Positions 27,200-35,141 of a DNA stretch of 64,000 nt are shown here, piece by piece. The translations under genes and the position numbers were made by a program. Position 1 is the stretch's first letter; each line of letters starts with the position of its first letter. The notes under the pieces were generated by a model, which was not told where the DNA came from, searched no databases, and saw nothing but the letters and a program-made list of their open reading frames with translations. This DNA is from Nocardioides aromaticivorans (lineage in GTDB: Bacteria > Actinomycetota > Actinomycetes > Propionibacteriales > Nocardioidaceae): NCBI RefSeq assembly GCF_013408525.1, contig NZ_JACBZM010000001.1, positions 1,860,001 to 1,924,000 of the forward strand, written 5' to 3'.

Positions 27200-28439
27200 G
27201 GTACGCGCGCTCGGCGGTGTTGTCGCACACGGCCAGCGCGGCGTCGTACGCCTCGCGGCTCTCGGCCGAGCGACCGAGCCGGCGCAGCAGCTCGGCCCGG
27301 GTCGCGTGCCAGGCGTGGTAGGTCTCCAGGGGCAGCCGGTCGACGATCGCCAGCGCCACCTCGGGCCCGTCGAGCTCCGCGATCGCGACGGCCCGGTTGA
27401 GCGCGACGATCGGCGACGGGTCGATCCGCGAGAGCTGGTCGTAGAGGGCCGCGATCTGGGCCCAGTCGGTCGCCGCGCCCGTCGGGGCGTCGGTGTGGAC
27501 GGCGTTGATGGCCGCGAGGATCTGGTAGCGACCGGGCCGGTTGGCGGCGAGGCAGGCGCGGACCAGGTCCTGGCCCTCGGCGATCAGCGCGCGGTCCCAG
27601 CCGCCTCGGTCCTGCTCCTCCAGGGTGACCAGCTCGTCGCCGCGCACCCGCGCCGCACGGCGCGACTCGGTCAGCAGCAGCAGTGCCAGCAGGCCGGTGG
27701 CCTCGAGCTCGTCGGGCATCAGGTCGTGCAGCGTGCGGGCGAGCCGGATCGCCTCACCGGTCAGGTCCGCCCGGATCGGGTCGCCGTCGCCGGTGGAGAG
27801 GTAGCCCTCGTTGAAGATCAGCAGCAGGACGGCGAGCACCGCGCCCACCCGGGCGGGCAGGTCCTCGGCCTCGGGGACCTTGTAGGGGATGTTGGCGCCC
27901 TTGATCTTGGCCTTGGCGCGGGTGATCCGCTGGGCCATCGTCGTCTCCTGGACGAGGAAGGCGGCCGCGATCTCGGCGACCGTGAGCCCGCCGAGCAGGC
28001 GCAGGGTCATCGCGATCCGGGCCTCCGGCGCGAGTGCAGGGTGGCAACAGGTGAAGATGAGCCGCAGCCGGTCGTCGGTGATCGCGCCGGTCGGCTCGTG
28101 CGGGGTGTCGTCGTACAGCATGGCAGCGGCCTCGTGCTTGGTCTCGCGCACCTTCTCGCGACGGAGCTTGTCGATGGCCCGGTTGCCGGCGGTGGTGGTG
28201 AGCCAGCCGCCGGGGTTGGGCGGGACGCCCGCCTCGGGCCACTTCTCGAGCGCGGCGACCAGGGCCTCCCCCGCCGCCTCCTCGGCGATGTCGATGTCAC
28301 CGAAGCGGCGGACGAGGGAGGCGATCAGCCGGCCGTACTCCTCGCGGAAGATCCGCTCGACCGCGGTCCGGGCGGACGTCGCGTCAGGGTCTCGTGACGG
28401 TCGCTGCGCGACCTCCTCGACCACCGGGCGGTCCGTCAC
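27168..28439 (-). CDS. ECF sigma factor with TPR-like C-terminal domain (ECF42 type)
   Basis: 423 aa, about twice a simple ECF factor. Regions 2 and 4 (residues ~20-180: FREEYGRLIASLVRRFGDIDIAEEA ... GGLTVAEIAAAFLVQETTMAQRITRAK) are followed by a helical C-terminal half (~190-420; LLIFNEGYLSTGD, ALNRAVAIAELDGPE) typical of the family associated with YCII/DGPF proteins. The GTG start overlaps the stop of the YCII gene by 4 nt. Residues 5-19 (PVVEEVAQRPSRDPD) are encoded by the palindromic repeat also present in aceF, so the N-terminus looks extended by an inserted element. No anti-sigma gene; the C-terminal domain is thought to take over control in this family. Confidence 0.92.
   Translation of the reverse strand: MTDRPVVEEVAQRPSRDPDATSARTAVERIFREEYGRLIASLVRRFGDIDIAEEAAGEALVAALEKWPEAGVPPNPGGWLTTTAGNRAIDKLRREKVRETKHEAAAMLYDDTPHEPTGAITDDRLRLIFTCCHPALAPEARIAMTLRLLGGLTVAEIAAAFLVQETTMAQRITRAKAKIKGANIPYKVPEAEDLPARVGAVLAVLLLIFNEGYLSTGDGDPIRADLTGEAIRLARTLHDLMPDELEATGLLALLLLTESRRAARVRGDELVTLEEQDRGGWDRALIAEGQDLVRACLAANRPGRYQILAAINAVHTDAPTGAATDWAQIAALYDQLSRIDPSPIVALNRAVAIAELDGPEVALAIVDRLPLETYHAWHATRAELLRRLGRSAESREAYDAALAVCDNTAERAYLTRKRDQLAP
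28384..28427 (-). repeat. Palindromic repeat inside sigma-factor gene, copy 2 of 2
   Basis: Reverse-strand partner of 5405-5448 (41/44 identical), read in the same frame as PVVEEVAQRPSRDPD starting four codons after the sigma start. The hairpin core is GGTCGC-GCA-GCGACC. Confidence 0.75.
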
Positions 28440-28801
28440 GCGTCGGCCGGGGGCTCGGGCGCGAACGGCCGCACCTCGACCTTGCCCTGGCAGGCCCGCG
28501 AGCCCTCGGTGGCGTACTGCAGCGCCGTCGCGTCGTCGGGGACGTCGATGATCCAGAAGCCGCCGATGTGCTCCTTGGTCTCGAGGTAGGGGCCGTCGGT
28601 GATGACCGGCGCGTCGCCGGACGCATCGACGACGCTCGCGCTGCCGACGCCCTCGAGGCCGCCGGCGAAGACCCAGACGTTGTCGGCCTGGAGCTTCTGG
28701 TTGAACTGGTCGACGGCCGCGAACATCTCCTGGGCCTGCTCGGGGGTGATCGCGGCGTAGTCGGCCTCGTTGCCGTGCACGGCCAGCAGGTACTGCGTCA
28801 T
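28436..28801 (-). CDS. YCII (DGPF) domain protein
   Basis: 121 aa. A ferredoxin-like YCII fold protein: MTQYLLAVHGNEADY at the start, then the DGPYLETKEHIGGFWIIDV block that gives the DGPF family its name, and EVRPF at the end. These small cytoplasmic proteins regularly accompany ECF42-type sigma factors; their biochemical role is unclear. GAGGAGAAGA precedes ATG 28801. The sigma gene follows with a 4-nt overlap. Confidence 0.9.
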   Translation of the reverse strand: MTQYLLAVHGNEADYAAITPEQAQEMFAAVDQFNQKLQADNVWVFAGGLEGVGSASVVDASGDAPVITDGPYLETKEHIGGFWIIDVPDDATALQYATEGSRACQGKVEVRPFAPEPPADA

Positions 28802-28931
28802 GGCTCTTCTCCTCGGTCGGTTCGGGTGTCCGGGGCGGCCCCGATGACCGCCTCACATCTCCACCACGAAGGGACTTGCACCGATACGACAGCCTGCCAC
28901 GGGATTTCCCGTCGCGGCTTCCGGATTCCCC

Positions 28932-29243
28932 CTAGGAGAGCCGCTCCGTCAGGTGCACCTCGACGGTGTCGCCCTCCTGCTTGCCGCTCTCGACGCGCAG
29001 CGCGGTCGTCACGGGCAGCTTGTGGTTGCCGTCGCCGAGCGCCATGAACGAGGTCTCGAACGGCGTCCCGTCGATCGTGCCGCGGACCTTGACCCGGCCG
29101 CGCGTCCCGAAGCGCTCGGCCGACTCGGGCCAGACCACATAGGTCCAGCCGCCCTTGGCGTCGCTCCTGCGGAGCGTCTCGGTGAAGGTGATGTCGAGCG
29201 GTCCGACCGCGCTCGTCCCGGCGTCCTGGTGTCCAGTGCTCAT
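28932..29243 (-). CDS. DUF1905 domain protein
   Basis: 103 aa. The pattern [42 protein letters not shown] is that of DUF1905, a small beta-barrel-like domain of unknown function, with [22 protein letters not shown] at the end. No signal or membrane segment. The separate YdeI/OmpD-like domain often fused to it is missing. It is monocistronic on the minus strand, divergent from the MFS exporter. Confidence 0.8.
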   Translation of the reverse strand: MSTGHQDAGTSAVGPLDITFTETLRRSDAKGGWTYVVWPESAERFGTRGRVKVRGTIDGTPFETSFMALGDGNHKLPVTTALRVESGKQEGDTVEVHLTERLS

Positions 29244-29270
29244 GACCGTGTCGACCGTCCGATCCGCGCT

Positions 29271-29294
29271 GATTCATCGACCCGGATTCATCGA
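29271..29294. repeat. Direct repeat GATTCATCGA x2
   Basis: Perfect 10-bp copies at 29271-29280 and 29285-29294, in the spacer between divergent DUF1905 and MFS genes and just upstream of the MFS -10 box. Possibly an operator. Confidence 0.35.
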
Positions 29295-29311
29295 GACGTC
29301 CGACCACTCCG

Positions 29312-29317
29312 TAGCCT
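29312..29317 (+). promoter_or_regulatory. -10 box TAGCCT, leaderless start of MFS exporter
   Basis: TAGCCT ends 6 nt before GTG 29324. Confidence 0.5.
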
Positions 29318-29323
29318 GACCCG

Positions 29324-30619
29324 GTGAGCCTCCGCGGGATCCTGGCCGACACCCGGCCGCTGAAGAACCCGCACTTCCGGCGGCTGTGGACGGCCAACAT
29401 CATCACGGTCGTCGGCGCGCAGCTGACGGTCGTCGCCGTGCCGGCCCAGATCTACGCCGACACCGGCTCGTCGGCGTATGTCGGCCTGACCGGCATCTTC
29501 GGCCTCGTGCCACTCGTCGTCTTCGGCCTGTGGGGCGGTGCGCTGGCCGACCACTTCGACCGCCGCACGATCATGATGGTCACCACGACCGGGCTGATCG
29601 GGACCGCGGCCCTGTTCTGGCTGCAGGCCGCCCTCGACGTCGGCAACGTGTGGCTGCTGCTCAGCCTGTTCGCCGTGCAGCAGGGCTTCTTCGCGGTCAA
29701 CCAGCCGACCCGGTCGGCGATCCTGCCGCGGCTCCTCGACGCCGAGGTGCTCCCGGCCGCGAACTCGCTCAACATGACCGTGATGCAGGCCGGCGCCATC
29801 GGCGGCCCGCTCATCGCCGGCATCCTCATCCCGTTCACCGGCTTCTCGTGGCTCTACCTCGCGGACGCCGTCTGCCTGCTCGCGACGCTGTGGGCCGTCG
29901 TACGACTGCCGCGCCTGCCCGTCGAGGGCGTGGTCAGCGGGACGCCCGGGCTGCGCTCGGTCGTCGAGGGGATCACCTACCTGCGGACCCAGCCGGTGCT
30001 GATGATGTCCTTCGTCGTCGACATCATCGCGATGGTCTTCGGCATGCCGCGCGCGCTCTTCCCCGAGATCGCCCACGAGAGCTTCCTCGGTCCCGAGGAG
30101 GGCGGCCTCGCGTTCGCGCTGCTCTTCGCCGGCATCCCCGCCGGCGCCGTGCTCGGCGGTGTCTTCTCCGGCTGGGTCTCGCGGATCTCCGCCCAGGGCA
30201 GGGCCGTCGTGTGGTGCATCGTGGTCTGGGGCCTGGCGATGGTCGGCTTCGGCCTGGCCGTCCTCTGCGCTGACTCGATGCCCGGCTCCACGCGGCTGTG
30301 GCTCGTGGTGGCCGTCCTGATGCTCGTGGTCGGCGGCGCCGCGGACATGGCCTCGGCGGCGTTCCGCACCTCGATGCTCCAGAGCGCGGCGGCCGACGAG
30401 GTCCGCGGCCGCCTGCAGGGCATCTTCATCGTCGTCGTCGCCGGGGGTCCGCGGATCGCCGACGTGGCGCACGGCGCCTCCGCCGCCATGGTGGGTACGG
30501 CGACCGCGGCAGCCGGTGGCGGGGTGCTGGTCGTCGTCCTGGTGGTCGTGGCGGCGCTGGCGGTGCCGTCGTTCGTCCGCTACCGGGTGACGGCGATGCC
30601 TGCCGCGCGAATTGATTGA
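29324..30619 (+). CDS. MFS exporter, EntS-like (MFS_3)
   Basis: 431 aa with about 12 membrane helices. The N-terminus (LKNPHFRRLWTANIITVVGAQLTVVAVPAQIY) and the loop ADHFDRRTIMMVT match the enterobactin-exporter/MFS_3 group, as does NQPTRSAILPRLLDAEVLPAANSLN. These export siderophores, macrolides or other compounds; the substrate is unknown and no siderophore genes are nearby. GTG 29324 follows a -10 box by 6 nt. The 3' end forms part of a perfect palindrome (30610-30631) that lies before the next gene. Confidence 0.9.
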   Translation: MSLRGILADTRPLKNPHFRRLWTANIITVVGAQLTVVAVPAQIYADTGSSAYVGLTGIFGLVPLVVFGLWGGALADHFDRRTIMMVTTTGLIGTAALFWLQAALDVGNVWLLLSLFAVQQGFFAVNQPTRSAILPRLLDAEVLPAANSLNMTVMQAGAIGGPLIAGILIPFTGFSWLYLADAVCLLATLWAVVRLPRLPVEGVVSGTPGLRSVVEGITYLRTQPVLMMSFVVDIIAMVFGMPRALFPEIAHESFLGPEEGGLAFALLFAGIPAGAVLGGVFSGWVSRISAQGRAVVWCIVVWGLAMVGFGLAVLCADSMPGSTRLWLVVAVLMLVVGGAADMASAAFRTSMLQSAAADEVRGRLQGIFIVVVAGGPRIADVAHGASAAMVGTATAAAGGGVLVVVLVVVAALAVPSFVRYRVTAMPAARID

Positions 30620-30631
30620 CATCAATCAATT
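30610..30631. promoter_or_regulatory. Perfect 10-2-10 palindrome, candidate MarR/TetR-type operator
   Basis: AATTGATTGA, CA, TCAATCAATT: perfect arms, strikingly AT-rich for this genome. It spans the MFS stop codon, includes a TTGACA (30616-30621), and lies 25 bp before the nitronate monooxygenase start. The form resembles MarR-family boxes. No such regulator is adjacent. Confidence 0.55.
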
Positions 30632-30655
30632 TCCCGCGGCCGCCACACTGGAGCG

Positions 30656-31663
30656 GTGAGCCTGCTCGACACGGACCTCCCGATCATCGCGGCGCCGATG
30701 GCCGGTGGGCCCACCACCGTCGCCCTGGCCACGGCGGTCACCGACGCCGGCGGCTTCTCCTTCCTGCCGGCCGGCTACCTGACCGCGGCGGCGTTCGAGT
30801 CGCTGCTCGGTGAGGCGCGGGCCGCCGGCCGCCCGTTCGGGGTGAACCTCTTCGTCCCCCAGCCCGGTGCCATCGACCCGGCCGCGTACGCCGCCTACCG
30901 CACCGCGCTCGCCGACGAGGCGGCCGCGCTCGGCGTCGACCTGCCCAGCGAGCCCCGGCACGACGACGACGCGTGGGGCGAGAAGGTCGACCTGCTCGTG
31001 GCCGACCCGGTCCCGCTGGTGTCGCTGACCTTCGGCCTCCCGGCGGCGGCCGACATCCGCCGCCTGCAGGCCGCGGGCTCACGGGTCCTGGCGACGGTCA
31101 CGACCCCCGACGAGGCGCGGGCCGCCGAGGAGGCGGGGGTCGACGGCCTCGTCGTCCAGGGACCTGCCGCCGGCGGGCACAGCGGCACCTTCGACCCGCG
31201 GCGCCCGATCCGCGACGAGGCGACGGGCGACGTCGTGCGCTCCGTCCGCGCGACGAGTCCGCTGCCGGTCCTCGCGGGCGGCGGCGTCGACGGACCGGCT
31301 GCGGTCCACGCGCTGCTGGCGGCCGGCGCCGAGGCGGTCGCCGTCGGCACGCTGCTGCTCCGGGCCGAAGAGGCCGGGACGTCGGCCACGCACCGCGCCA
31401 CCCTCGCCGACCCGGCGTTCGCCACGACGGTGGTGACCCACGCGTTCACGGGCCGGCCGGCACGGGCGCTGCGCAACGGCTTCGTCGATCGGCACGGCAC
31501 CACGGCGCCGTACGGCTATCCGGAGCTGCACCACCTGACCCGCGACCTGCGGCGGGCGGCCGCCGCGGCCGGCGACCCGCACCGACTGCACCTGTGGGCC
31601 GGCACCGGCCACCGGTCGGCGGTCGCGGCCCCGGCCGCGGAGATCGTCCGGGGCCTGGTGTGA
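30656..31663 (+). CDS. Nitronate monooxygenase-like flavoprotein
   Basis: 335 aa. A TIM-barrel FMN enzyme of the 2-nitropropane dioxygenase family: PIIAAPMAGGPTTVALATAVTDAGG at the start, GVNLFVPQPG, the VQGPAAGGHSGT loop with the catalytic histidine, and the phosphate-binding LAGGGVDGPAAVHALLAAGAEAVAVGTLLL. It oxidises alkyl nitronates or related compounds in the cytoplasm. GTG 30656 is preceded by CACACT 6 nt upstream, and a perfect palindrome at 30610-30631 suggests tight control by a repressor encoded elsewhere. Confidence 0.92.
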   Translation: MSLLDTDLPIIAAPMAGGPTTVALATAVTDAGGFSFLPAGYLTAAAFESLLGEARAAGRPFGVNLFVPQPGAIDPAAYAAYRTALADEAAALGVDLPSEPRHDDDAWGEKVDLLVADPVPLVSLTFGLPAAADIRRLQAAGSRVLATVTTPDEARAAEEAGVDGLVVQGPAAGGHSGTFDPRRPIRDEATGDVVRSVRATSPLPVLAGGGVDGPAAVHALLAAGAEAVAVGTLLLRAEEAGTSATHRATLADPAFATTVVTHAFTGRPARALRNGFVDRHGTTAPYGYPELHHLTRDLRRAAAAAGDPHRLHLWAGTGHRSAVAAPAAEIVRGLV

Positions 31664-31670
31664 GCCGGGC

Positions 31671-32171
31671 TCAGCCCAGGAGTCCCCGTACGTAGGCCGC
31701 CTGGCCGACGTGCTGCGTGCAGTCGTTGACGACGCTGACCAGCCGCACGCCGAGCGTGACCGGCGGGTCCCAGCGCTCGTCGACGACACGGTCCAGGTCG
31801 TCGGCACCGAGCGACGCGAAGTAGGCGAGCGAGCGCTCGTGCGTCGCGCGGTGGTAGTCGGCCAGCAGGTCGGCCGACGCCCGGACCTGCGCGACCTGCG
31901 CGGAGGTCTGCCCGTAGCCGATGTCGCCGGTCTCGAACGGCAGGCCGAACCGGGCGTCGTACCCCTGGGCGGTCCAGACCTGCTCGCTGCCGGCGACGCC
32001 GGCGACGTGGTCGTCCTGGACACGGGTGAGGTGCCACACCAGCCAGGCGATGGTGTTGGCGTCGGGGCCGGGGCGCTCGGCGAGCAGGTCGTCGGAGGCG
32101 CCGTCGAGGACGGCCTCGACGCTCTCCAGCACGCGGCCGAGGGAGTCGATGAGGAGATCGGCAGGGCTCAT
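31671..32171 (-). CDS. DinB/mycothiol-transferase-like protein (DUF664 type)
   Basis: 166 aa, four-helix bundle of the DinB superfamily. Likely metal ligands are the histidines in WHLTRVQDDHV and TQHVGQAAYVRG. Actinobacterial relatives include mycothiol-dependent S-transferases and maleylpyruvate isomerases. ATG 32171 is 6 nt after TACCGT on the minus strand. Its 3' end lies 7 bp from the convergent nitronate monooxygenase gene. Substrate unknown. Confidence 0.85.
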   Translation of the reverse strand: MSPADLLIDSLGRVLESVEAVLDGASDDLLAERPGPDANTIAWLVWHLTRVQDDHVAGVAGSEQVWTAQGYDARFGLPFETGDIGYGQTSAQVAQVRASADLLADYHRATHERSLAYFASLGADDLDRVVDERWDPPVTLGVRLVSVVNDCTQHVGQAAYVRGLLG

Positions 32172-32177
32172 GCCCCG

Positions 32178-32183
32178 ACGGTA
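32178..32183 (-). promoter_or_regulatory. -10 box TACCGT, leaderless start of DinB-like gene
   Basis: Minus strand; ends 6 nt before ATG 32171. The divergent gene at 32229 has its own -10 box at 32215-32220. Confidence 0.45.
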
Positions 32184-32214
32184 CGACGCCGCGCCGACTG
32201 TCGGCGACCACCGC

Positions 32215-32220
32215 TAGCGT
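32215..32220 (+). promoter_or_regulatory. -10 box TAGCGT, leaderless start of MmcQ/YjbR-like gene
   Basis: TAGCGT ends 8 nt before ATG 32229. Confidence 0.4.
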
Positions 32221-32228
32221 GCACTGGC

Positions 32229-32780
32229 ATGACCGATGCCGAGGCCGTACGACGGGTGGTGCTGCCGCTCCCCCGCGCGGTCGAGCGCCAGACCGGCGGG
32301 TTGTGGAAGCACTACATCGGCCAGATCGTCTTCCTGGCGTTCTCGAAGGACGAGCAGGCGATGGGCTTCGGCTTCCCGAAGGAGCAGCGCGACGACCTCG
32401 TGGCCTCGGCCCCCGACACCTTCTTCCTGCCGCGGCCGCAGGACCTGCGGTTCAACTGGGTGTGCGCGCGGCTGGGCCCGCTCGACGGCGACGAGATGCG
32501 CGAGCTGGTCACCGACGCGTGGCGGATGTGCGTCCCGAGGATGCTGCACGACCTGCCCGACCTGCCCGAGCCCACCGCCAGGGCGTGGAGCCTGATCGAC
32601 GCGCGCGACTTCTCCGGCGCCCATCCGCTCCTCCATCCCTATCTGCACTGGCACGACAAGGAGCTCGTGCTGCGCGGGCGGACCAAGGTGCTCGCCCACC
32701 TGCGCCAGCACCCGCGACCACGCCCGCCCGACCGCGTCGAGGTCCGCGACGGGCAGGTCTACCGCTGGGTGCGCGACTGA
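32229..32780 (+). CDS. MmcQ/YjbR-like protein with NTF2-like C-terminal segment
   Basis: 183 aa. Residues ~1-125 look like the DUF419/MmcQ-YjbR fold (QTGGLWKHYIGQIVFLAFSKDE, then DEMRELVTDAWRMCVPRML). The last ~55 residues (HPLLHPYLHWHDKELVL, GRTKVLAHLRQHPRPRPPD, VEVRDGQVYRWVR) instead look like the end of a SnoaL/NTF2-like domain. The combination would be a fusion of two small domains; the reading of both halves is by pattern memory only. The last 22 bp overlap the convergent TetR gene. Function unknown. Confidence 0.75.
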   Translation: MTDAEAVRRVVLPLPRAVERQTGGLWKHYIGQIVFLAFSKDEQAMGFGFPKEQRDDLVASAPDTFFLPRPQDLRFNWVCARLGPLDGDEMRELVTDAWRMCVPRMLHDLPDLPEPTARAWSLIDARDFSGAHPLLHPYLHWHDKELVLRGRTKVLAHLRQHPRPRPPDRVEVRDGQVYRWVRD

Positions 32781-33304
32781 CCCACGGCGACCACGGGCGC
32801 GACGAAGCGCTCCACGAGCCGCCGCTCCTCCGCCTCGTCACCCCCCGGCACGGTGAGCAGCGAGACGATCACCCGCACCAGCCACCGCGCGGCGTCGGGG
32901 TCGGCCGCCATGGTGAGCCCGAGCGCCTCGACCACCTCCGAGCCCTGCGCGAGGTCGGCGGTGTGGGCGGCGTCCGGGTCGCCGAACCATGCGAGCAGCG
33001 CGGGATTCGCGCGCACGTGTCGCAGCGCGGCGAGCACCCCCTCGGTCAACGGGTCCGCTCCGCGGCGCGCGCCGGCGAGGTCGGTGGCGACGAGGGCGCC
33101 GACCCGCACCGCCTCGCGCTGCACGAAGGCGAGCTGGAGCGAGGGCCGGTCGGGGAAGTAGCGGTAGAGCGTCGCCCGCGAACAGCCCGCAGCTGCGGCG
33201 ATCTGGGCCATCGACACCGCGTCCACGCCCCGGCCGGCGAACAGCCGGCCCGCCGCGTCGAGGATCCGCTCGACCGCGGGGGTGCGCCGGTCGACCCAGC
33301 TCAC
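32759..33304 (-). CDS. TetR-family transcriptional regulator of the P450 operon
   Basis: 181 aa from GTG 33304. A TetR helix-turn-helix at residues ~8-55: RILDAAGRLFAGRGVDAVSMAQIAAAAGCSRATLYRYF. The ligand-binding half is all-helical. The GTG overlaps the P450 stop by 4 nt (GTGA), so repressor and P450 are made from one mRNA. Upstream of the P450 there is a double operator-like palindrome (34496-34545), consistent with autoregulation. An in-frame start further upstream would lie inside the P450 gene and is not needed. Confidence 0.9.
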   Translation of the reverse strand: MSWVDRRTPAVERILDAAGRLFAGRGVDAVSMAQIAAAAGCSRATLYRYFPDRPSLQLAFVQREAVRVGALVATDLAGARRGADPLTEGVLAALRHVRANPALLAWFGDPDAAHTADLAQGSEVVEALGLTMAADPDAARWLVRVIVSLLTVPGGDEAEERRLVERFVAPVVAVGQSRTQR

Positions 33305-34512
33305 GGGAGCACCGTCATCGGCAGGGCCAGCGGGCGTCGTACATAGGGACCGGGGGCCCACGTGATCGCGTCCTCGTCGACCGCGAAGTCGGGGATCCGC
33401 CGGACCAGCTCCTCCAGCGTCACCTGGATCTGCAGTCGCGCCGCGGCCGCGCCGAGGCAGTGGTGGTGGCCCTGGCCGAAGCTGAGGATCTGGCTGGGCG
33501 CGCGGCGGACGTCGAGCTCGTCGGCGTCGGGACCGTAGCGGCGGGGGTCGCGGTTGCCGGCGCCGTAGAGGAGGAGCACCTTGCGCCCCGCGGGTACGAC
33601 GACCCCGTGCAGCTCGACGTTACGGGTCGTGGTGCGGGCCAGGCCCTGCACGGGCGAGGTGAGCCGCAGGAACTCCTCGACCGCGTCCGCCACCAGGCCC
33701 GGGTCGCCCGCCAGCAGCGCCCGCTGGTCGGGCCGCTGCGCGAGCAGCTGGACGGCGCCGCCGAGCGCGCCGGTCGAGGTGTCGTTGCCGCCGGCCACCA
33801 TCGTGAACACGAACGCGAGGATCTCCAGCAGGTCGACGTCGGCCCGGACCAGCTGGGAGACCGTGTCCTCCCCCGGCTCGACCCGACGTCGCTCGACCAG
33901 CTCGGAGAAGTAGCCCATCAGCTCCATCGTCGCGTCCGCCGCGGAGGCGGCCGCGGCCACGCCCTCGGCGGCGACGTTGGCGGCGACGATCGCGCTGCTC
34001 CAGTCGTCGAAGCGCGGCTGGTCCTCGACGGGGACGCCCAGGTAGTGGCCGACCACCAGGCTCGGCAACGGCTTGAACAGCTCGGCGACCACGTCGCCAC
34101 CGCCCTCGTCGCGCAGTCGCTCGAACCGCTCGACGGCGAACGCCCGGACGACCGGCTCGAGCTCGCGCACCTGCCGGGGCGTGAACCCCCGGGCGACCAG
34201 CTTGCGGAAGGTGGTGTGGACCGGCGGGTCGGTCATCACGAACGGCGGGTTGTCGGCCAGGCCGATCCGCTCGAGCTCGTCGTACTCGACGGTCAGGCCG
34301 TGGTTGCTGGAGAAGGTCGCGACGTCGACGGCCGCGGCGAGCACGTCGGCGTGCCGCGAGAGCACGTAGTGGTCGTGCTGCGGCCGGCCCTCGGGGACGA
34401 CGTGGTGGACCGGGTCGTGCTCACGCAGGGCGGCGTACGACGGCCACGGCTCGCGCCACGCCGCACCGCCTCCGGGGCGGTAGGCGACAGGTGCAGACAG
34501 ATCGGCTGACAT
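33301..34512 (-). CDS. Cytochrome P450 (1)
   Basis: 403 aa, soluble bacterial class. Heme-binding loop FGQGHHHCLG with the cysteine ligand, I-helix AGGNDTST (acid-alcohol pair), EFLR of the ExxR motif and PPVHTTFRKLVARGFTP in the C-helix region. It hydroxylates an unknown substrate with electrons from a ferredoxin and reductase not encoded nearby. ATG 34512 is 6 nt after a CATTCT -10 box with TGGACA 17 bp upstream, both embedded in a double palindrome. It is co-transcribed with its TetR regulator. A substrate-inducible detoxification or catabolic P450 is the natural reading. Confidence 0.95.
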   Translation of the reverse strand: MSADLSAPVAYRPGGGAAWREPWPSYAALREHDPVHHVVPEGRPQHDHYVLSRHADVLAAAVDVATFSSNHGLTVEYDELERIGLADNPPFVMTDPPVHTTFRKLVARGFTPRQVRELEPVVRAFAVERFERLRDEGGGDVVAELFKPLPSLVVGHYLGVPVEDQPRFDDWSSAIVAANVAAEGVAAAASAADATMELMGYFSELVERRRVEPGEDTVSQLVRADVDLLEILAFVFTMVAGGNDTSTGALGGAVQLLAQRPDQRALLAGDPGLVADAVEEFLRLTSPVQGLARTTTRNVELHGVVVPAGRKVLLLYGAGNRDPRRYGPDADELDVRRAPSQILSFGQGHHHCLGAAAARLQIQVTLEELVRRIPDFAVDEDAITWAPGPYVRRPLALPMTVLP

Positions 34513-34545
34513 GTCACTAGAATGAGACAGGTCAGCCAATCTGTC
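34496..34545. promoter_or_regulatory. Double operator around P450/TetR promoter
   Basis: Two 20-bp copies in inverted orientation: 34496-34515 and 34526-34545 (reverse strand), identical at 18 of 20 positions. Each is itself a dyad beginning GACAG/GACA and ending TGTC. The -10 box CATTCT (34519-34524, minus strand) lies in the 10-bp gap, the -35 TGGACA (34542-34547) overlaps one copy and the start codon the other. Confidence 0.65.
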
Positions 34546-34552
34546 CAGTGCC

Positions 34553-35086
34553 TCAGGCGAGGAGCGCCTCCGGCACCGAGGCCTCGGGGACCCGGCGCTC
34601 GGCATCGGTCAGCCAGGCGAGCTGCTCGAGCCGCTCGAGGATGGTGTGCAACAGGTCGGCGGTCGTCGGGTCGGCCGCGTCGACCGCGTCGTGCACCTCG
34701 CGCACGGTGCCGGTCACGGCGTAGATCGAGGCGACGATCGCGTCGATGACAGCACCGGTCACCACCTCGCCACGCGGGAACGCCGGCAGGCTGGACTGGG
34801 CGGCGGTCCGGGCCGAGGTGCCGTCCGGGACGACGTACAGGGCGCGCATCCGCTCGGCGACGGCGTCGGTGAACTCCCGGGCGGCGTCGACGATCTCGTC
34901 GAGCTGCAGGTGGAGGTCGCGGAAGTTCGGGCCGACCGCGTTCCAGTGCGCCTGCTTGCCCTGCAGGGCGAGGTCGTTGAGGTCGACGAGGACCTGCTGG
35001 AGGTGCCCGGCGAGCTGCTCGTCGGCACGGAAGGCGGGGTGCGAGACGTGGCGCTCGGTGCGGTGCTGGGTCGCGGTGGTCGTCAT
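34553..35086 (-). CDS. dps: Dps-family ferritin-like DNA-protection protein
   Basis: 177 aa. The Dps ferroxidase region is intact: LALQGKQAHWNAVGPNFRDLHLQLDEIVDAAREF, with His and Trp followed by LH and Asp. Dps dodecamers oxidise Fe(II) with peroxide, store iron and can bind DNA. GGGAG lies ~9 nt before ATG 35086. A 21-bp palindrome 55 bp upstream (35142-35162) has the 7-1-7 form of Fur/PerR boxes, fitting oxidative-stress or iron control. The P450 operon starts 40 bp after its end from a separate promoter. Confidence 0.93.
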   Translation of the reverse strand: MTTTATQHRTERHVSHPAFRADEQLAGHLQQVLVDLNDLALQGKQAHWNAVGPNFRDLHLQLDEIVDAAREFTDAVAERMRALYVVPDGTSARTAAQSSLPAFPRGEVVTGAVIDAIVASIYAVTGTVREVHDAVDAADPTTADLLHTILERLEQLAWLTDAERRVPEASVPEALLA

Positions 35087-35141
35087 GGGTGGTGCTCCCT
35101 TTCGCTCGTTCGCTCGTTGCGGTTCCTCCACCCTGCCACGC

